This document shows positions 37,299 through 46,772 of a DNA stretch of 64,000 bases, one piece after another (positions within the stretch are counted from its first letter, which is position 1; each line of letters opens with the position of its first letter). The notes under the pieces were generated by a model. That model made no database searches, had not been told where the DNA came from, and saw only the letters and a list, made by a program, of their open reading frames with translations. Source of the DNA: CAYJHC01 sp964369465 (lineage in GTDB: Bacteria > Bacillota > Clostridia > Peptostreptococcales > Anaerovoracaceae). A program made the translations under genes and the position numbers. The stretch is taken from NCBI GenBank assembly GCA_964369465.1, contig CAYJEX010000005.1:1-64000 (forward strand), in the 5' to 3' direction.

Positions 37299-39443
37299 TT
37301 AGCCTTTTCTATGTTGATTTCGAATCAAGTAAAAGTCTACTTCTTTTTTTTCAGTACTTGCGTTTTTAACTTCAATGCGTACTTTATCTCCAAGGGTAAA
37401 TGTTTCCCCTGTTCCAGCTCCAATTAGCGCCTTCTTTTCATGATGATATTCATAATATTCTTTGCCCAAATCATCTAACCTAATCATACCTTCAATTGTA
37501 TTAGGAAGTTCAACATAAATTCCAAAAGATGTCACGCCAGAAATTATTCCATCATATTTATCTCCTATGTGATATGTCATGTATTCTGCTTTTTTAAGCT
37601 TTTCTACTTCTCTTTCTAATTCTATCGCAATCCTTTCAGTAGTCGAACAATTTGTGGCCACTGCTGCAACTTTTTTCTCGTAAGATAAAACATCATTTCC
37701 CTTAATATAATTTTTAATTATTCTATGTATCATAAGGTCAGAGTATCGTCTAATGGGAGATGTGAAATGACAATAATGTCTAAATGCCAGACCAAAATGC
37801 CCTTCACAAGTTGTATCATATGCCGCCTTTTGCATAGTTCTTAATACCACTCTACTCACAACATCTCCATATTCACACTTCGTACCTTTTTCTAATATTT
37901 CTGCGATCTGCATAGGATGTATATTTTCTAAGTTTCCACTTATTGAAATTCCTAGCCCTTTGAGAAATTCTTTAAGGTTCTCCATAGACTCTAATTCCGG
38001 TTTTTTGTGACTTCTATAAACAAAAGGAAGTTGTAAATGATAAAAATGCTCTGCGATAGTTTTATTTGCCAAAAGCATAAACTCTTCAATTAGTTTATGT
38101 GCACTCCTTCTGTCTGCTAAGTTTATTTCCAAAGGAATCCCATCTTTATTAAGCACTATATGCGCTTCATCTAAATCAAAATCTATACTTCCTAGTTTTT
38201 CTCTTTCTTCTTTAAGTTTCATTGCCAAATTATTCATTTGAACAAGTTTACCCTGAAGAATAATATCTAAGTCAAAATTTGAAATAACACTTTCAAACTC
38301 TCCTGTCCCTCTATCTCTACGCTCTTTCGAATATTCTTCCGCCTTAACTTGTTCATCCTTATTACATTTTTCTAAAAAATCAGAAACAACATTATATGTT
38401 AATCTATATTTAGAATTAATTACACTTTCATAAATCTTATAGTTTGAAACCTTTAAATTACTATCTATTTCCATATCTATAGATAAAGTCAATCTATCCT
38501 CATTCGGATTAAGGCTACATATTCCATTAGATAAATTCTGAGGTAGCATAGGAACTACCCTATTTAGAAGGTATATACTATTTCCTCTTTTAAAAGCCTC
38601 TTTATCAAGAGCTTTATCTTCCTGAACATAATGTGCGACATCTGCAATATGAACACCTAATACCCAATTACCTCTCTCATTTTTTTCAATCGAAACAGCA
38701 TCATCAAAATCTTTCGAGTCATCACCGTCTATTGTGAATATACATTCTTTTCTCAAATCCACCCTATCGCCCAAAATAAGTTCGCTTTTAGAAACATGCG
38801 TCGCTTCCGCCAAAGCCGAGCTAGGAAAAGTTTCTCTTATGCCTTTCTCACGAAGTATCATTTTAATATCTGCTCCAGCTTCATTTTTACGTGCAATTAT
38901 TTCTGTAATTTTACCTTCAGCACTATTCCCTCTTTCTGGATATTTCATGATTTTTGCAACTACTACATCCCCATCTTTTGCCCCAGATGTAAACTGTTTC
39001 GGAATAAAAATGTCTTCTTCCCTACTATTTGCAGTAATAACAAAACCATATGCCTTTTGTTTATGGAAAATTCCTACTGCTTCTTCCATTGCACGCGACA
39101 ATACATCTACTACAACACCTTCTTCTTTTTCTCCTCTTGATTCAACTAATGCTATTTTTACAACATCATTATGCATCGCCCCATTTAGCTTCGTACTATG
39201 AATAAAAATGTCTTCTCTACTTTCATCTTCTGTAATTTCGACAAAAGCAAAGCCTCTTGTTGTCATCCTAAGAATTCCATCTATATATACAGATTTGTGG
39301 TTTTTATTTGAATGCGTTTTTTTTCTTGTGATTTGAACAGAAGCATCATTTTCTCTACGTTTTCGCTTTTTTCCATTATTCACTTTCGCTTTTGCTCCAA
39401 AGTTGTTCTTTGTTTTTTTATTGCTACTTTTTCTCTTACTCAT
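37299..39443 (-). CDS. rnr: Ribonuclease R
   Basis: Processive 3'-5' exoribonuclease that degrades structured RNA and takes part in RNA quality control. The 714-residue form has a basic N-terminal extension rich in Lys/Arg (residues 1-45), cold-shock-like domains with GFVITANSREEDIFIP, and the RNB catalytic domain. That domain shows TIDGDDSKDFDDAVSI (the metal-binding Asp cluster) and RRYSDLMIHRII, and an S1 domain lies near the C-terminus (DKYDGIISGVTSFGIYVELP). AAAGGA precedes ATG 39443. The neighbours secG and smpB, frequent beside rnr, are absent. Confidence 0.96.
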   Translation of the reverse strand: MSKRKSSNKKTKNNFGAKAKVNNGKKRKRRENDASVQITRKKTHSNKNHKSVYIDGILRMTTRGFAFVEITEDESREDIFIHSTKLNGAMHNDVVKIALVESRGEKEEGVVVDVLSRAMEEAVGIFHKQKAYGFVITANSREEDIFIPKQFTSGAKDGDVVVAKIMKYPERGNSAEGKITEIIARKNEAGADIKMILREKGIRETFPSSALAEATHVSKSELILGDRVDLRKECIFTIDGDDSKDFDDAVSIEKNERGNWVLGVHIADVAHYVQEDKALDKEAFKRGNSIYLLNRVVPMLPQNLSNGICSLNPNEDRLTLSIDMEIDSNLKVSNYKIYESVINSKYRLTYNVVSDFLEKCNKDEQVKAEEYSKERRDRGTGEFESVISNFDLDIILQGKLVQMNNLAMKLKEEREKLGSIDFDLDEAHIVLNKDGIPLEINLADRRSAHKLIEEFMLLANKTIAEHFYHLQLPFVYRSHKKPELESMENLKEFLKGLGISISGNLENIHPMQIAEILEKGTKCEYGDVVSRVVLRTMQKAAYDTTCEGHFGLAFRHYCHFTSPIRRYSDLMIHRIIKNYIKGNDVLSYEKKVAAVATNCSTTERIAIELEREVEKLKKAEYMTYHIGDKYDGIISGVTSFGIYVELPNTIEGMIRLDDLGKEYYEYHHEKKALIGAGTGETFTLGDKVRIEVKNASTEKKEVDFYLIRNQHRKG

Positions 39444-39600
39444 TAAATTCCTTTCTTGCAATTTTCTTTTTTTCAATATTTAATAACTAGCATACTATAT
39501 TAATGAATTTTTAATAACTAAAAATACTTTTTTCTTTTGAAGGAAAAACTAACTGGTTGAAAAAAGGATTGTTTTTCAATAGTAATAATTATATGACTAC

Positions 39601-40998
39601 TTAATCAATAGAATTAATATTTAAATTGTATTTTTTTATTTTATACTGCAAAGTTTGTCTTTTTATTCCAAGTTCTTCAGCAATTTTCGATAAACTTTGA
39701 GTCGAAACCAGTTTACTTTGAATTATGCTTTTTTCTATTGATTCCATATATTCCGACAAGCTCACATCTTCTAGAGAAACATTTTCGAAAGTATTATTAG
39801 TTTCTTTTATCGTTATCATTGTGTGTGCCGCTATATCATCTACATCTAGATGGGAAATATTATCGCTCAATGATATTGCTGAATAAATGATATTTTCTAG
39901 TTCGCGTACATTTCCAGGAAAATCGTATTGTTCTAATAGAGCAAGAGCTTCTTTCGATAGACCAGCAATATTTTTACATAACCTCGTATTATATTTATTG
40001 ATAAAGTGAGAACTTAAGTGAGAAATATCTGCTTTTCTATTTCTCAAAGGAGGAATGTTGATGTTAATAATATTCAGCCTATAATATAAGTCAGCTCGCA
40101 AACGTCCTGTTTCTATTAATATATTAGCAGACTCATTTATCGTTGCAATTATCCTAACATCAATAGGTATATCTGTTTTGCCCCCTATCCTACGAATCGA
40201 GTTTTCTTGCAGAACTCTTAACAGTTTACTTTGCAACTCTATTGGCATTGCACTTACTTCATCAAGCAAAAGCGTTCCACCCTGTGCTTGTTCAAATAAT
40301 CCCGCTCTATCTACTGCACCTGTGAAAGCTCCTTTTGATGTTCCGAAAAAAATTCCCTCAAGTAATGTTTCAGGTATTGCTGCACAATTTTGTGCCAAAA
40401 ATGGTTTGTTTCTTCTCACACTAGTATAATGTATATTTTTTGCAAATAGTTCTTTTCCAGTTCCCGTTTCACCATAAATCAATACAGGCGCTGAATTTTC
40501 TGCAGCTTTTCGTGATAGTTTTATTGTCTGTAATAACTTAATATCATTGCCATGAATATCACTAAAATCAGCCTTATTGTTTTGTTGAAAATTCCCCTTA
40601 TTTTGAATGTCCAGTATTCGATTAGCCATTTTGTTGAGCTTAGTTAGATCATGTGCTATCTCAACCACAGCAACTATTTCCTTATTGGCATCCTTCACAG
40701 GGATTGTTGTGTTTATAGTTGTCGTTTCATTTCCGTACAAATTTGTGAATGTTTGATTTAGATTTTTAGTAATAATTCCCTTTTCAAGCGCAGCATAAAG
40801 AGTGCTTTCCTCTTCCAAAATGTGTGAGAAAATTTTTCTATAATGTCTTCCAATCACATCCTCTTTTTTTGTTTTTTCAAATGTTTCCATAGACTGATTA
40901 TAATAAATCGGATATCCATCACTGTCTATTATTAATATTCCGTCATTAATGTTCTCAATTAGAGTTTCCAAAATTTGTTTGTAATTTATACTATCCAT
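39601..40998 (-). CDS. RocR-like sigma-54-dependent transcriptional activator
   Basis: Enhancer-binding protein that opens sigma-54 promoters. The 465-residue protein has an N-terminal PAS domain (about 10-115), an AAA+ domain (about 150-375) and a C-terminal Fis-type helix-turn-helix (LSKIAEELGIKRQTLQYKIKKY). The AAA+ domain holds Walker A GETGTGKELFAK, the sigma-54-contacting GAFTGA within GTSKGAFTGAVDRAGLFEQA, and Walker B GGTLLLDEV. Organisation and several motifs resemble B. subtilis RocR, the activator of arginine/ornithine catabolism. It is divergent from the cyclase-decarboxylase-permease operon, whose upstream region holds a sigma-54 promoter and a palindromic site, so that operon is its probable target. 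GGAGG precedes ATG 40998. The inducer is unknown. Confidence 0.9.
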   Translation of the reverse strand: MDSINYKQILETLIENINDGILIIDSDGYPIYYNQSMETFEKTKKEDVIGRHYRKIFSHILEEESTLYAALEKGIITKNLNQTFTNLYGNETTTINTTIPVKDANKEIVAVVEIAHDLTKLNKMANRILDIQNKGNFQQNNKADFSDIHGNDIKLLQTIKLSRKAAENSAPVLIYGETGTGKELFAKNIHYTSVRRNKPFLAQNCAAIPETLLEGIFFGTSKGAFTGAVDRAGLFEQAQGGTLLLDEVSAMPIELQSKLLRVLQENSIRRIGGKTDIPIDVRIIATINESANILIETGRLRADLYYRLNIININIPPLRNRKADISHLSSHFINKYNTRLCKNIAGLSKEALALLEQYDFPGNVRELENIIYSAISLSDNISHLDVDDIAAHTMITIKETNNTFENVSLEDVSLSEYMESIEKSIIQSKLVSTQSLSKIAEELGIKRQTLQYKIKKYNLNINSID

Positions 40999-41047
40999 AA
41001 ATATCCTCCAATAATATTTTCATCATTATATCAAAAAAAACATTTTA

Positions 41048-41085
41048 TGGCAAATTTTTTTGCACCATTGCAAAATTTTTTGCCA
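41048..41085 (+). promoter_or_regulatory. Inverted-repeat candidate enhancer site for the sigma-54 activator
   Basis: A long near-palindrome: TGGCAAATTTTTTTGCA (41048-41064), three bases, then TTGCAAAATTTTTTGCCA (41068-41085). Each half is itself a dyad with TGGCAAA/TTTGC arms and the whole is symmetric about 41066. It is centred about 80 bases upstream of the -24 element, the usual place for an enhancer-binding-protein site, and also close to the activator's own start. Confidence 0.65.
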
Positions 41086-41144
41086 CAAAGAAAGTTTTTA
41101 TATACAGATATGCTGAAATTCGTGGGTTGTAACAAGATCATATC

Positions 41145-41161
41145 TTGGCACAAATGTTGCT
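41145..41161 (+). promoter_or_regulatory. Sigma-54 (-24/-12) promoter
   Basis: TTGGCACAAATGTTGCT: TGGCAC at the -24 and TTGC at the -12, with GG and GC separated by exactly ten bases. This matches the sigma-54 consensus. It lies about 75 bases before the cyclase-family gene at 41237 and downstream of a gene for a sigma-54 activator. Confidence 0.88.
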
Positions 41162-41236
41162 CTATTAGATAAATATGCAATTGCATAATAGTTTTTTTCC
41201 AAAGTGGAAACGGTAGAAATAGAAAGGAGTATTGAA

Positions 41237-41878
41237 ATGAAAGTTATTGATTTTACACAAACAATATCAGAGGACATGCCAGTATATCCAGGAACAGAAG
41301 GACCAGAATTGGCACAAGCAAACACTTATGAAGGCGATGGCTTCAAAGAAACCTTAATGACCATGTATAGTCATACAGGAACTCATATGGACCCTCCTGC
41401 ACATTTGTTTGAGAGCGGTACAACGTTAGATAAGATGCCAATAGAGCAATTTGTTGGAAAAGGTCTCGTTATTGATTGCACTGATCTTGGCGAAGGTGGA
41501 ATCGTAGATATTTCGTATATTGACAAAGTAAAAGAAAAAGCTGACGAAGCTGAATATATCTTATTTATGTTCGGATGGGACAAATATTGGGGAAAAGAAG
41601 AATATTTCGGAGAGTATCCATGTATAGATGAAGAAGTTACATCATATCTTGTAGAGACAAAGAAAAAAGGAGTAGGGCTTGATTGTATTGGAATTGATCC
41701 AATCGCTGACGAAAACTTAACGATTCATAAGAGGCTTTTTTCCAACAACGAAATGGTTGTCATTGAAAACTTAACAAATCTTTCTCTAGCAGGAAATGAT
41801 TTATTCACGTTCCTTGCTTTACCATTAAAATGGAAAAATGCAGATGGTTCACCTATAAGAGCCATTGGGTTGTTTTAA
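41237..41878 (+). CDS. Cyclase family (KynB-like) metal-dependent hydrolase
   Basis: A 213-residue member of the PF04199 cyclase family, which includes kynurenine formamidase and isatin hydrolase; these use Zn or Mn to open amides or lactams. The metal-binding signature HTGTHMDPPAH (near residues 44-54) is intact, and IDFTQTISEDMPVYPG at the N-terminus is typical. AAAGGAG precedes ATG 41237. First gene of a sigma-54 operon, 15 bases before the decarboxylase ORF. In this context a formylated or cyclised derivative of a basic amino acid is a possible substrate, but that is inference; kynurenine is equally unproven. Confidence 0.85.
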   Translation: MKVIDFTQTISEDMPVYPGTEGPELAQANTYEGDGFKETLMTMYSHTGTHMDPPAHLFESGTTLDKMPIEQFVGKGLVIDCTDLGEGGIVDISYIDKVKEKADEAEYILFMFGWDKYWGKEEYFGEYPCIDEEVTSYLVETKKKGVGLDCIGIDPIADENLTIHKRLFSNNEMVVIENLTNLSLAGNDLFTFLALPLKWKNADGSPIRAIGLF

Positions 41879-41896
41879 TAAAGATTGGAGATTATG

Positions 41897-43330
41897 ATGG
41901 AAAATTTACACGAATTTTTGATATCACATGCGAAAAAAAATCCAATATCTTTCCATATGCCTGGACATAAAGGTTCTCATATATATAAAAAATATGGTTA
42001 TGAAAGTTTCTTACAAAACATTATGGACTGTGATGTAACTGAAATTCCTGGTGCTGACAATTTGTTTCAAGCTGAAAGTACAATAAAAAACCTTCAAGAA
42101 CAATACGCCAGATTATATGAGGTTAAAAAATCATATGTTCAAATTAATGGCACAAGTGGTGGGTTAATTGCTGCTATTTTAGCCTCAGTAAAACCTGGTG
42201 GAAAATTGATAATGGCAAGAAATTGTCATAAATCCGTTTTCAATGCTCTGAACCTTGGAAAAATACAACCCGTTTATGCTTACCCTGAATTAATGGAGAA
42301 ATATGATATATTAGGCGAAATTACTGTAGCTGAAATAGAAGATAAAATGGATAAATATCCTGATGCCGAAGCAATAATTCTCCCTAGTCCAAATTATTAT
42401 GGAATATGTTCAGATATAGATGGAATAGCTAAAGCGGTGCACAAAAGAGGGAAAATTTTAATTGTTGACCAAGCACATGGAGCTCATCTAAAGTTTTTTA
42501 GAAAATTCGGAATTAATACTTTTCCAAAATCAGCAGAGGAATCAGGCGCTGATATTGTTGTAAATAGTATTCATAAAACATTGGCTTCTTTTACACAAAG
42601 CGCAATTTTAAATGTGAATAGCGATAGAGTTAATTTATCAACGCTTGAAGACAAATTGCAGTCAATCGAGAGTACAAGCCCTTCATATATTTTGATGTCG
42701 TCCTTATCGATAAACGCAGAGATTCTAGAAAAAAATGGAAAGGAACTTATGACAAGTTGGGCAAAACTAGTGGATTTTACATACGAAAATGCACAACAAG
42801 TAACAAATCTACAGCTTTTTGAAAGAACAAAAAATCTCGATGCTACAAAAATTAACTTTTATTTTAATAAAGACAACATCCCAGGAAATTATATTGAAGA
42901 TTACTTGATTGAGAAAAAAAACGTCTACATTGAACTATACACCGGCAAATATGTTATGTGTATGACAGGCATAGGAAATACAGAAAATGATATAAGCGAA
43001 TTATTAAATGGTCTTTCAGAAATGCAAACAGATCCATCTTTTGAAAAAATCAAACAACAAAAGCAAACTATCCAAGTTAAGGCTTTTGGTAGGGCAGAAA
43101 TATTTCAAATCCCTGCAGAAAAAAAATGGATTCCTTTAAAAGAATCTCTCAATTCTGTTTGTGCTTCAAGTATTATTCCTTATCCTCCTGGAATTCCATT
43201 AGTATGCCCAGGCGAAAAACTCACAACAGAGTTAATAGAATATATAATCAAACTTAGAGAGAATGGAGAAAAAGTTATTGGTGTAAATGATAATTATGAA
43301 ATTATTGTAGGAATTTTAAATTTAAATTGA
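41897..43330 (+). CDS. Orn/Lys/Arg-type PLP-dependent decarboxylase
   Basis: Fold-type I pyridoxal-phosphate decarboxylase of the Gram-positive short form (about 477 residues, no N-terminal wing domain), like YaaO/SpeA. The N-terminus has SFHMPGHKGS and the cofactor-binding QINGTSGGL, then VDQAHGAHLKF. The PLP lysine is in SIHKTLASFTQSA and the C-terminus has PYPPGIPLVCPGE. GGAG sits six bases before ATG 41897; ATG 41894 is also possible. Likely substrates are arginine, lysine or ornithine, which cannot be separated by eye. The downstream permease and the RocR-like regulator favour arginine/ornithine, by inference. Confidence 0.88.
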   Translation: MENLHEFLISHAKKNPISFHMPGHKGSHIYKKYGYESFLQNIMDCDVTEIPGADNLFQAESTIKNLQEQYARLYEVKKSYVQINGTSGGLIAAILASVKPGGKLIMARNCHKSVFNALNLGKIQPVYAYPELMEKYDILGEITVAEIEDKMDKYPDAEAIILPSPNYYGICSDIDGIAKAVHKRGKILIVDQAHGAHLKFFRKFGINTFPKSAEESGADIVVNSIHKTLASFTQSAILNVNSDRVNLSTLEDKLQSIESTSPSYILMSSLSINAEILEKNGKELMTSWAKLVDFTYENAQQVTNLQLFERTKNLDATKINFYFNKDNIPGNYIEDYLIEKKNVYIELYTGKYVMCMTGIGNTENDISELLNGLSEMQTDPSFEKIKQQKQTIQVKAFGRAEIFQIPAEKKWIPLKESLNSVCASSIIPYPPGIPLVCPGEKLTTELIEYIIKLRENGEKVIGVNDNYEIIVGILNLN

Positions 43331-43342
43331 AAGGAGTTTAAA

Positions 43343-44680
43343 ATGAACGAGAATGGATTAGCAAAGAAATTGAAATTTTGGCATCTATGGGCTTTATGCG
43401 TAGGTGCAGTTGTAGGCGATGGCATATTTTTATACATTGCAAAAGGTGCTTCGGCAGCAGGTCCTGCTGCATCAGTATCATACTTAACAGCAGGTGTACT
43501 AATCATGATTGTATGTATGGTTATTTCAGAAATGGCAGTAGGTATGCCTGGAGCAGGATCAATACATACTTGGAGTAAAAGAATGTTAGGACCAGTTTGG
43601 GGAACTATGGCCGGTCTATGTGAAATTATAATGAATATAATTTTCCTTGGTGCTGTTTCTCTAGCAGCAGGAGCACTAACTAACTATTTCTTCATGATAG
43701 GAGATGACCCTGCTATCTCTGCAGTTATATGGGCTGTTATATGGTTGACACTAATATTAACAATTGCCCTTTTAGGAGGAGAAATTACAGGAAAAGCGCA
43801 GCTAGGATTAGTAATATTACTAGCAGGTGTTATGCTTGCATTTGCAGTACTAGGGGCATTCAGCGGAAAAATCAACCCTGCAAACTATGAACCTTTTGCA
43901 CCATTTGGCGTAAGTGGAATGTGGATTGCAATGGGAGCCGCAATATATGCATATTTAGGACCAATCGCAATTTTAACATCAGGCGACGAGGTGGAAAAAA
44001 TCACTGACCTTCCAAAAGCTATGTTCTGGGGATTTGTTACATTTTTAGCTTTATACACAGCGGCAATTGTAGTTATGGTAGGCTTAATACCTTATACTGA
44101 ATATGATTCTATGGAATCACCGTTTACTGCTGCTGCTGCATTTGTATTTGGAGATGCTGCAGGATTTATTATGAACTTCACCGCATGGATTGCTGCAGTT
44201 ACATGTCTAGTTGCTGAAATCTTTTGCTCTTCTCGCTTGTTATTTGGCATGTCCAAAGATGGAGCTGTACCAAAGAAATTTTCGCTTGTAAGCAAAAGAA
44301 AAGTTCCTTGGTTTGGTTTAGTATTTTCATACGCAGTAGCACTTATTATTATAGTAATTGGTAGCATAGGAGCACTTGGTAACCTTTATGGTCTTTTAGC
44401 TACGCTCGGAAGTGTTGCCGGAACTGTTTGCTTGACATTATCAGTTATTTCAAGTACACGTTACAAAAAAATGTTCCCAGAAGAATATTCTAAGCTACCT
44501 TGGAAACTACCAGCAAGAAGCCTTTTAATTGTGATATCTTATATTGGAATAGCCGCTATGTTATTTGCACTATTTAGTGCAGATCCGATGCTTCTAGTTC
44601 CTAGTGGAATATTCTTACTAGTAATCGTTGCGTTCTATCATTTGTATTCCAAGAAAAAAATGGAAAGTAATGAAGCGTAA
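43343..44680 (+). CDS. APC-family amino acid permease
   Basis: A 445-residue membrane protein with about 12 hydrophobic segments. The first helix holds LWALCVGAVVGDGIFLYIAKGASAAGPA, wait-state glycine-rich substrate-binding motif of the AdiC/PotE group, shown here only as GAVVGDGIF. AAAGGAG precedes the ATG. It follows the decarboxylase by 12 bases and precedes a terminator, so it is the last gene of the operon. Decarboxylases are often paired with a substrate/product antiporter, so exchange of a basic amino acid for its amine is likely; simple uptake is an alternative. Confidence 0.87.
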   Translation: MNENGLAKKLKFWHLWALCVGAVVGDGIFLYIAKGASAAGPAASVSYLTAGVLIMIVCMVISEMAVGMPGAGSIHTWSKRMLGPVWGTMAGLCEIIMNIIFLGAVSLAAGALTNYFFMIGDDPAISAVIWAVIWLTLILTIALLGGEITGKAQLGLVILLAGVMLAFAVLGAFSGKINPANYEPFAPFGVSGMWIAMGAAIYAYLGPIAILTSGDEVEKITDLPKAMFWGFVTFLALYTAAIVVMVGLIPYTEYDSMESPFTAAAAFVFGDAAGFIMNFTAWIAAVTCLVAEIFCSSRLLFGMSKDGAVPKKFSLVSKRKVPWFGLVFSYAVALIIIVIGSIGALGNLYGLLATLGSVAGTVCLTLSVISSTRYKKMFPEEYSKLPWKLPARSLLIVISYIGIAAMLFALFSADPMLLVPSGIFLLVIVAFYHLYSKKKMESNEA

Positions 44681-44716
44681 AATTAGCACAATTATATTTT
44701 TATAAAATAATTTGAA

Positions 44717-44759
44717 AATAGAATGCCTTTTCAACATCTCGAATAGGCATTCTATTTTT
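44717..44759 (+). terminator. Terminator of the sigma-54 operon
   Basis: Hairpin with an 11-base-pair stem (AATAGAATGCC, 44717-44727, with GGCATTCTATT, 44746-44756) followed by TTT. It lies 36 bases past the permease stop. Confidence 0.85.
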
Positions 44760-44931
44760 GTTTATTGCCACAAATTTCCATAATATGTTTCTCCTTTACT
44801 TGTAAAATACATATCAAATTGATATAATTAAAGTGAAATGACTATGTACACATGCCATGATTTATAACATTTTCATTATATAATTATTTTCTATTGTAGT
44901 AGTGCTTACTTTTGGAAAGGACACGATCGTT

Positions 44932-46593
44932 ATGGACACAATACATTATGTGTTATTTTCTATAGTAATATTTTCTCACTCATATTTATCATTCTATTTG
45001 ACTGGGAGAATTTTCGTTAAACGCCCTTTATATCCCATCCTTATGCCTTTATTTTCACTGTTCAATACTGCTGCATTTATTTTCCTATTTTATATTTCTG
45101 ATGGGCTTTTTCATATTCAGTATTCTGTAGTATCAGTTATTTTCTTAGTACAAATACTGTTTCTATGCAGAGGCCATGTAATCGGTCTTTTCACTGCAGG
45201 ATTTGCTATATTATTACATTTTTTTGCAATAAGAGCTATTACAGTTTCAATATTTTCATTCGCACTTGATACTTCCACAGGTAATATTTTGCTTGATACT
45301 TCCACTTTTTTACTTTCAACTTTTATTGTATTTTTTGCACACATAATAATATTGTCCTTATTCATTTTACTTGTGCCACTTAAATACTTAAAAATCATTA
45401 CAAAAAACTCCGAACTGGTAACATTCCTATTTGTCTTTGCCGCAATTCTTTGTTTGTTAATTATTTTTGACGGAGCATTGCTTTACATAAAAATCAAAAT
45501 CTTTGAACTTACTTTGCTGCAACTTATTTTGCCTTCAACACTCCTAGTTTTCTTCTATATAGCACTATTTATGATGTTCAACATCATAGTTCTACATGGA
45601 TATAAAGACAAAACGTCCTTACTTGAATCTTCAATAAAAAAAGACAAGGTTTTGAAAGATGCCTTGTTTAGCCTTACAGAAATTTTTATAGAAGTCAATT
45701 GCACACAAAATGAGATTAAGCAAATTTTTATCAAAGGTAACGAAATAAACTCTTCCGAGTTTGGCACTTATTCAAATTTTCTGCATATAACCTCTGAAAA
45801 ATTCATGCACCCTGAAGATTCTCACAAAACAGAATCTATATCACCTTTTTCACTTGTTAATTTATCAAATGAAAACAAAAGAGAAGTCACATACCATTAC
45901 AGATCCCTTCAAATAATGGCAAAAGATACTTTTGAAGAAACAATGACCATCGCAGATAGTTACCTTTGGTACAAACTACAAGCCAAAACACAAATTGACC
46001 CAGTTTCTAAAGATGTTATTGCAATAATTACTGTAGATGAAATTCATGAAGAAAAGGAAACAGAAATTTCTTTAAGAAACGAAGCGACCTTTGATTCTTT
46101 GACTGGAGCATTAAACAAAAGACACGGAACACAGCTAATATCAGACAAAATAAATGACGGAGCAACAGGAGCTCTATTTATGATAGATATTGACAACTTC
46201 AAGCAAGTAAACGACCAATTCGGTCATACAGCAGGAGATACAATTTTAAAAAAAGTGTCGGAAGCAATCTCTTCTCAATTCAGAAGTAACGATTCTTTTG
46301 TTAGAATTGGGGGAGATGAGTTCATTGTGTTTTTGCCTTCTGAAATTTCTTCGGCAAGAATAGCTGAAAAAGCTCAAGCCCTATGTTATGAAATTTCAAA
46401 TTCGCGGTTTTTACCAGAGAATCCAGACTTTACTGTTACAATTAGTCTAGGCATTGCTATATGCCCTAAAAATGGTAAAACATATTCCGATCTTTTCGAT
46501 GCGGCAGATTTGGCTATGTACTCGACAAAAAATAAAGGGAAAAATACTTACACTATATCTAGCACTACAAAGCAAGAAACCTTTTTTGAATAA
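44932..46593 (+). CDS. Membrane-bound diguanylate cyclase
   Basis: Makes the second messenger c-di-GMP. The 553-residue protein has about seven hydrophobic segments in residues 1-220, a PAS-like or signalling linker (about 235-375), and a C-terminal GGDEF domain. The active site RIGGDEFIVFLP is intact and an RSND inhibitory site lies five residues before GGDEF. Thus it should be an active cyclase with product feedback. No EAL domain. AAAGGA precedes ATG 44932. The N-terminal membrane sensor is not a family I recognise with certainty. It is separated from the permease by a terminator. Confidence 0.9.
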   Translation: MDTIHYVLFSIVIFSHSYLSFYLTGRIFVKRPLYPILMPLFSLFNTAAFIFLFYISDGLFHIQYSVVSVIFLVQILFLCRGHVIGLFTAGFAILLHFFAIRAITVSIFSFALDTSTGNILLDTSTFLLSTFIVFFAHIIILSLFILLVPLKYLKIITKNSELVTFLFVFAAILCLLIIFDGALLYIKIKIFELTLLQLILPSTLLVFFYIALFMMFNIIVLHGYKDKTSLLESSIKKDKVLKDALFSLTEIFIEVNCTQNEIKQIFIKGNEINSSEFGTYSNFLHITSEKFMHPEDSHKTESISPFSLVNLSNENKREVTYHYRSLQIMAKDTFEETMTIADSYLWYKLQAKTQIDPVSKDVIAIITVDEIHEEKETEISLRNEATFDSLTGALNKRHGTQLISDKINDGATGALFMIDIDNFKQVNDQFGHTAGDTILKKVSEAISSQFRSNDSFVRIGGDEFIVFLPSEISSARIAEKAQALCYEISNSRFLPENPDFTVTISLGIAICPKNGKTYSDLFDAADLAMYSTKNKGKNTYTISSTTKQETFFE

Positions 46594-46698
46594 ACTACTC
46601 CAAAACTTATATAAATTTATAATTGTACCTGATACTTCATTCTCAATAGAGCTCTCTAAATCAAATCTTGCTATAATCATTGTATTAATACAGAATCC

Positions 46699-46732
46699 AA
46701 AAGGCAATCCAGATTACCAGATTGCCTTTTTT
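46699..46732 (+). terminator. Bidirectional terminator between the diguanylate cyclase and thiolase genes
   Basis: Perfect hairpin AAAAGGCAATC (46699-46709) / GATTGCCTTTT (46720-46730) with T runs on both outer sides, sited between two convergent genes. The plus-strand run (TTTTTT) is longer. Confidence 0.88.
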
Positions 46733-46772
46733 ACATTTAGTTATAATTTATATTCCGTTGTATTATTTTATT

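Noticed and set aside
41048..41064. A second sigma-54 promoter TGGCAAATTTTTTTGCA
   Set aside because: GG and GC are 11 rather than 10 bases apart and the sequence is one arm of the dyad, so it is better explained as an activator site.
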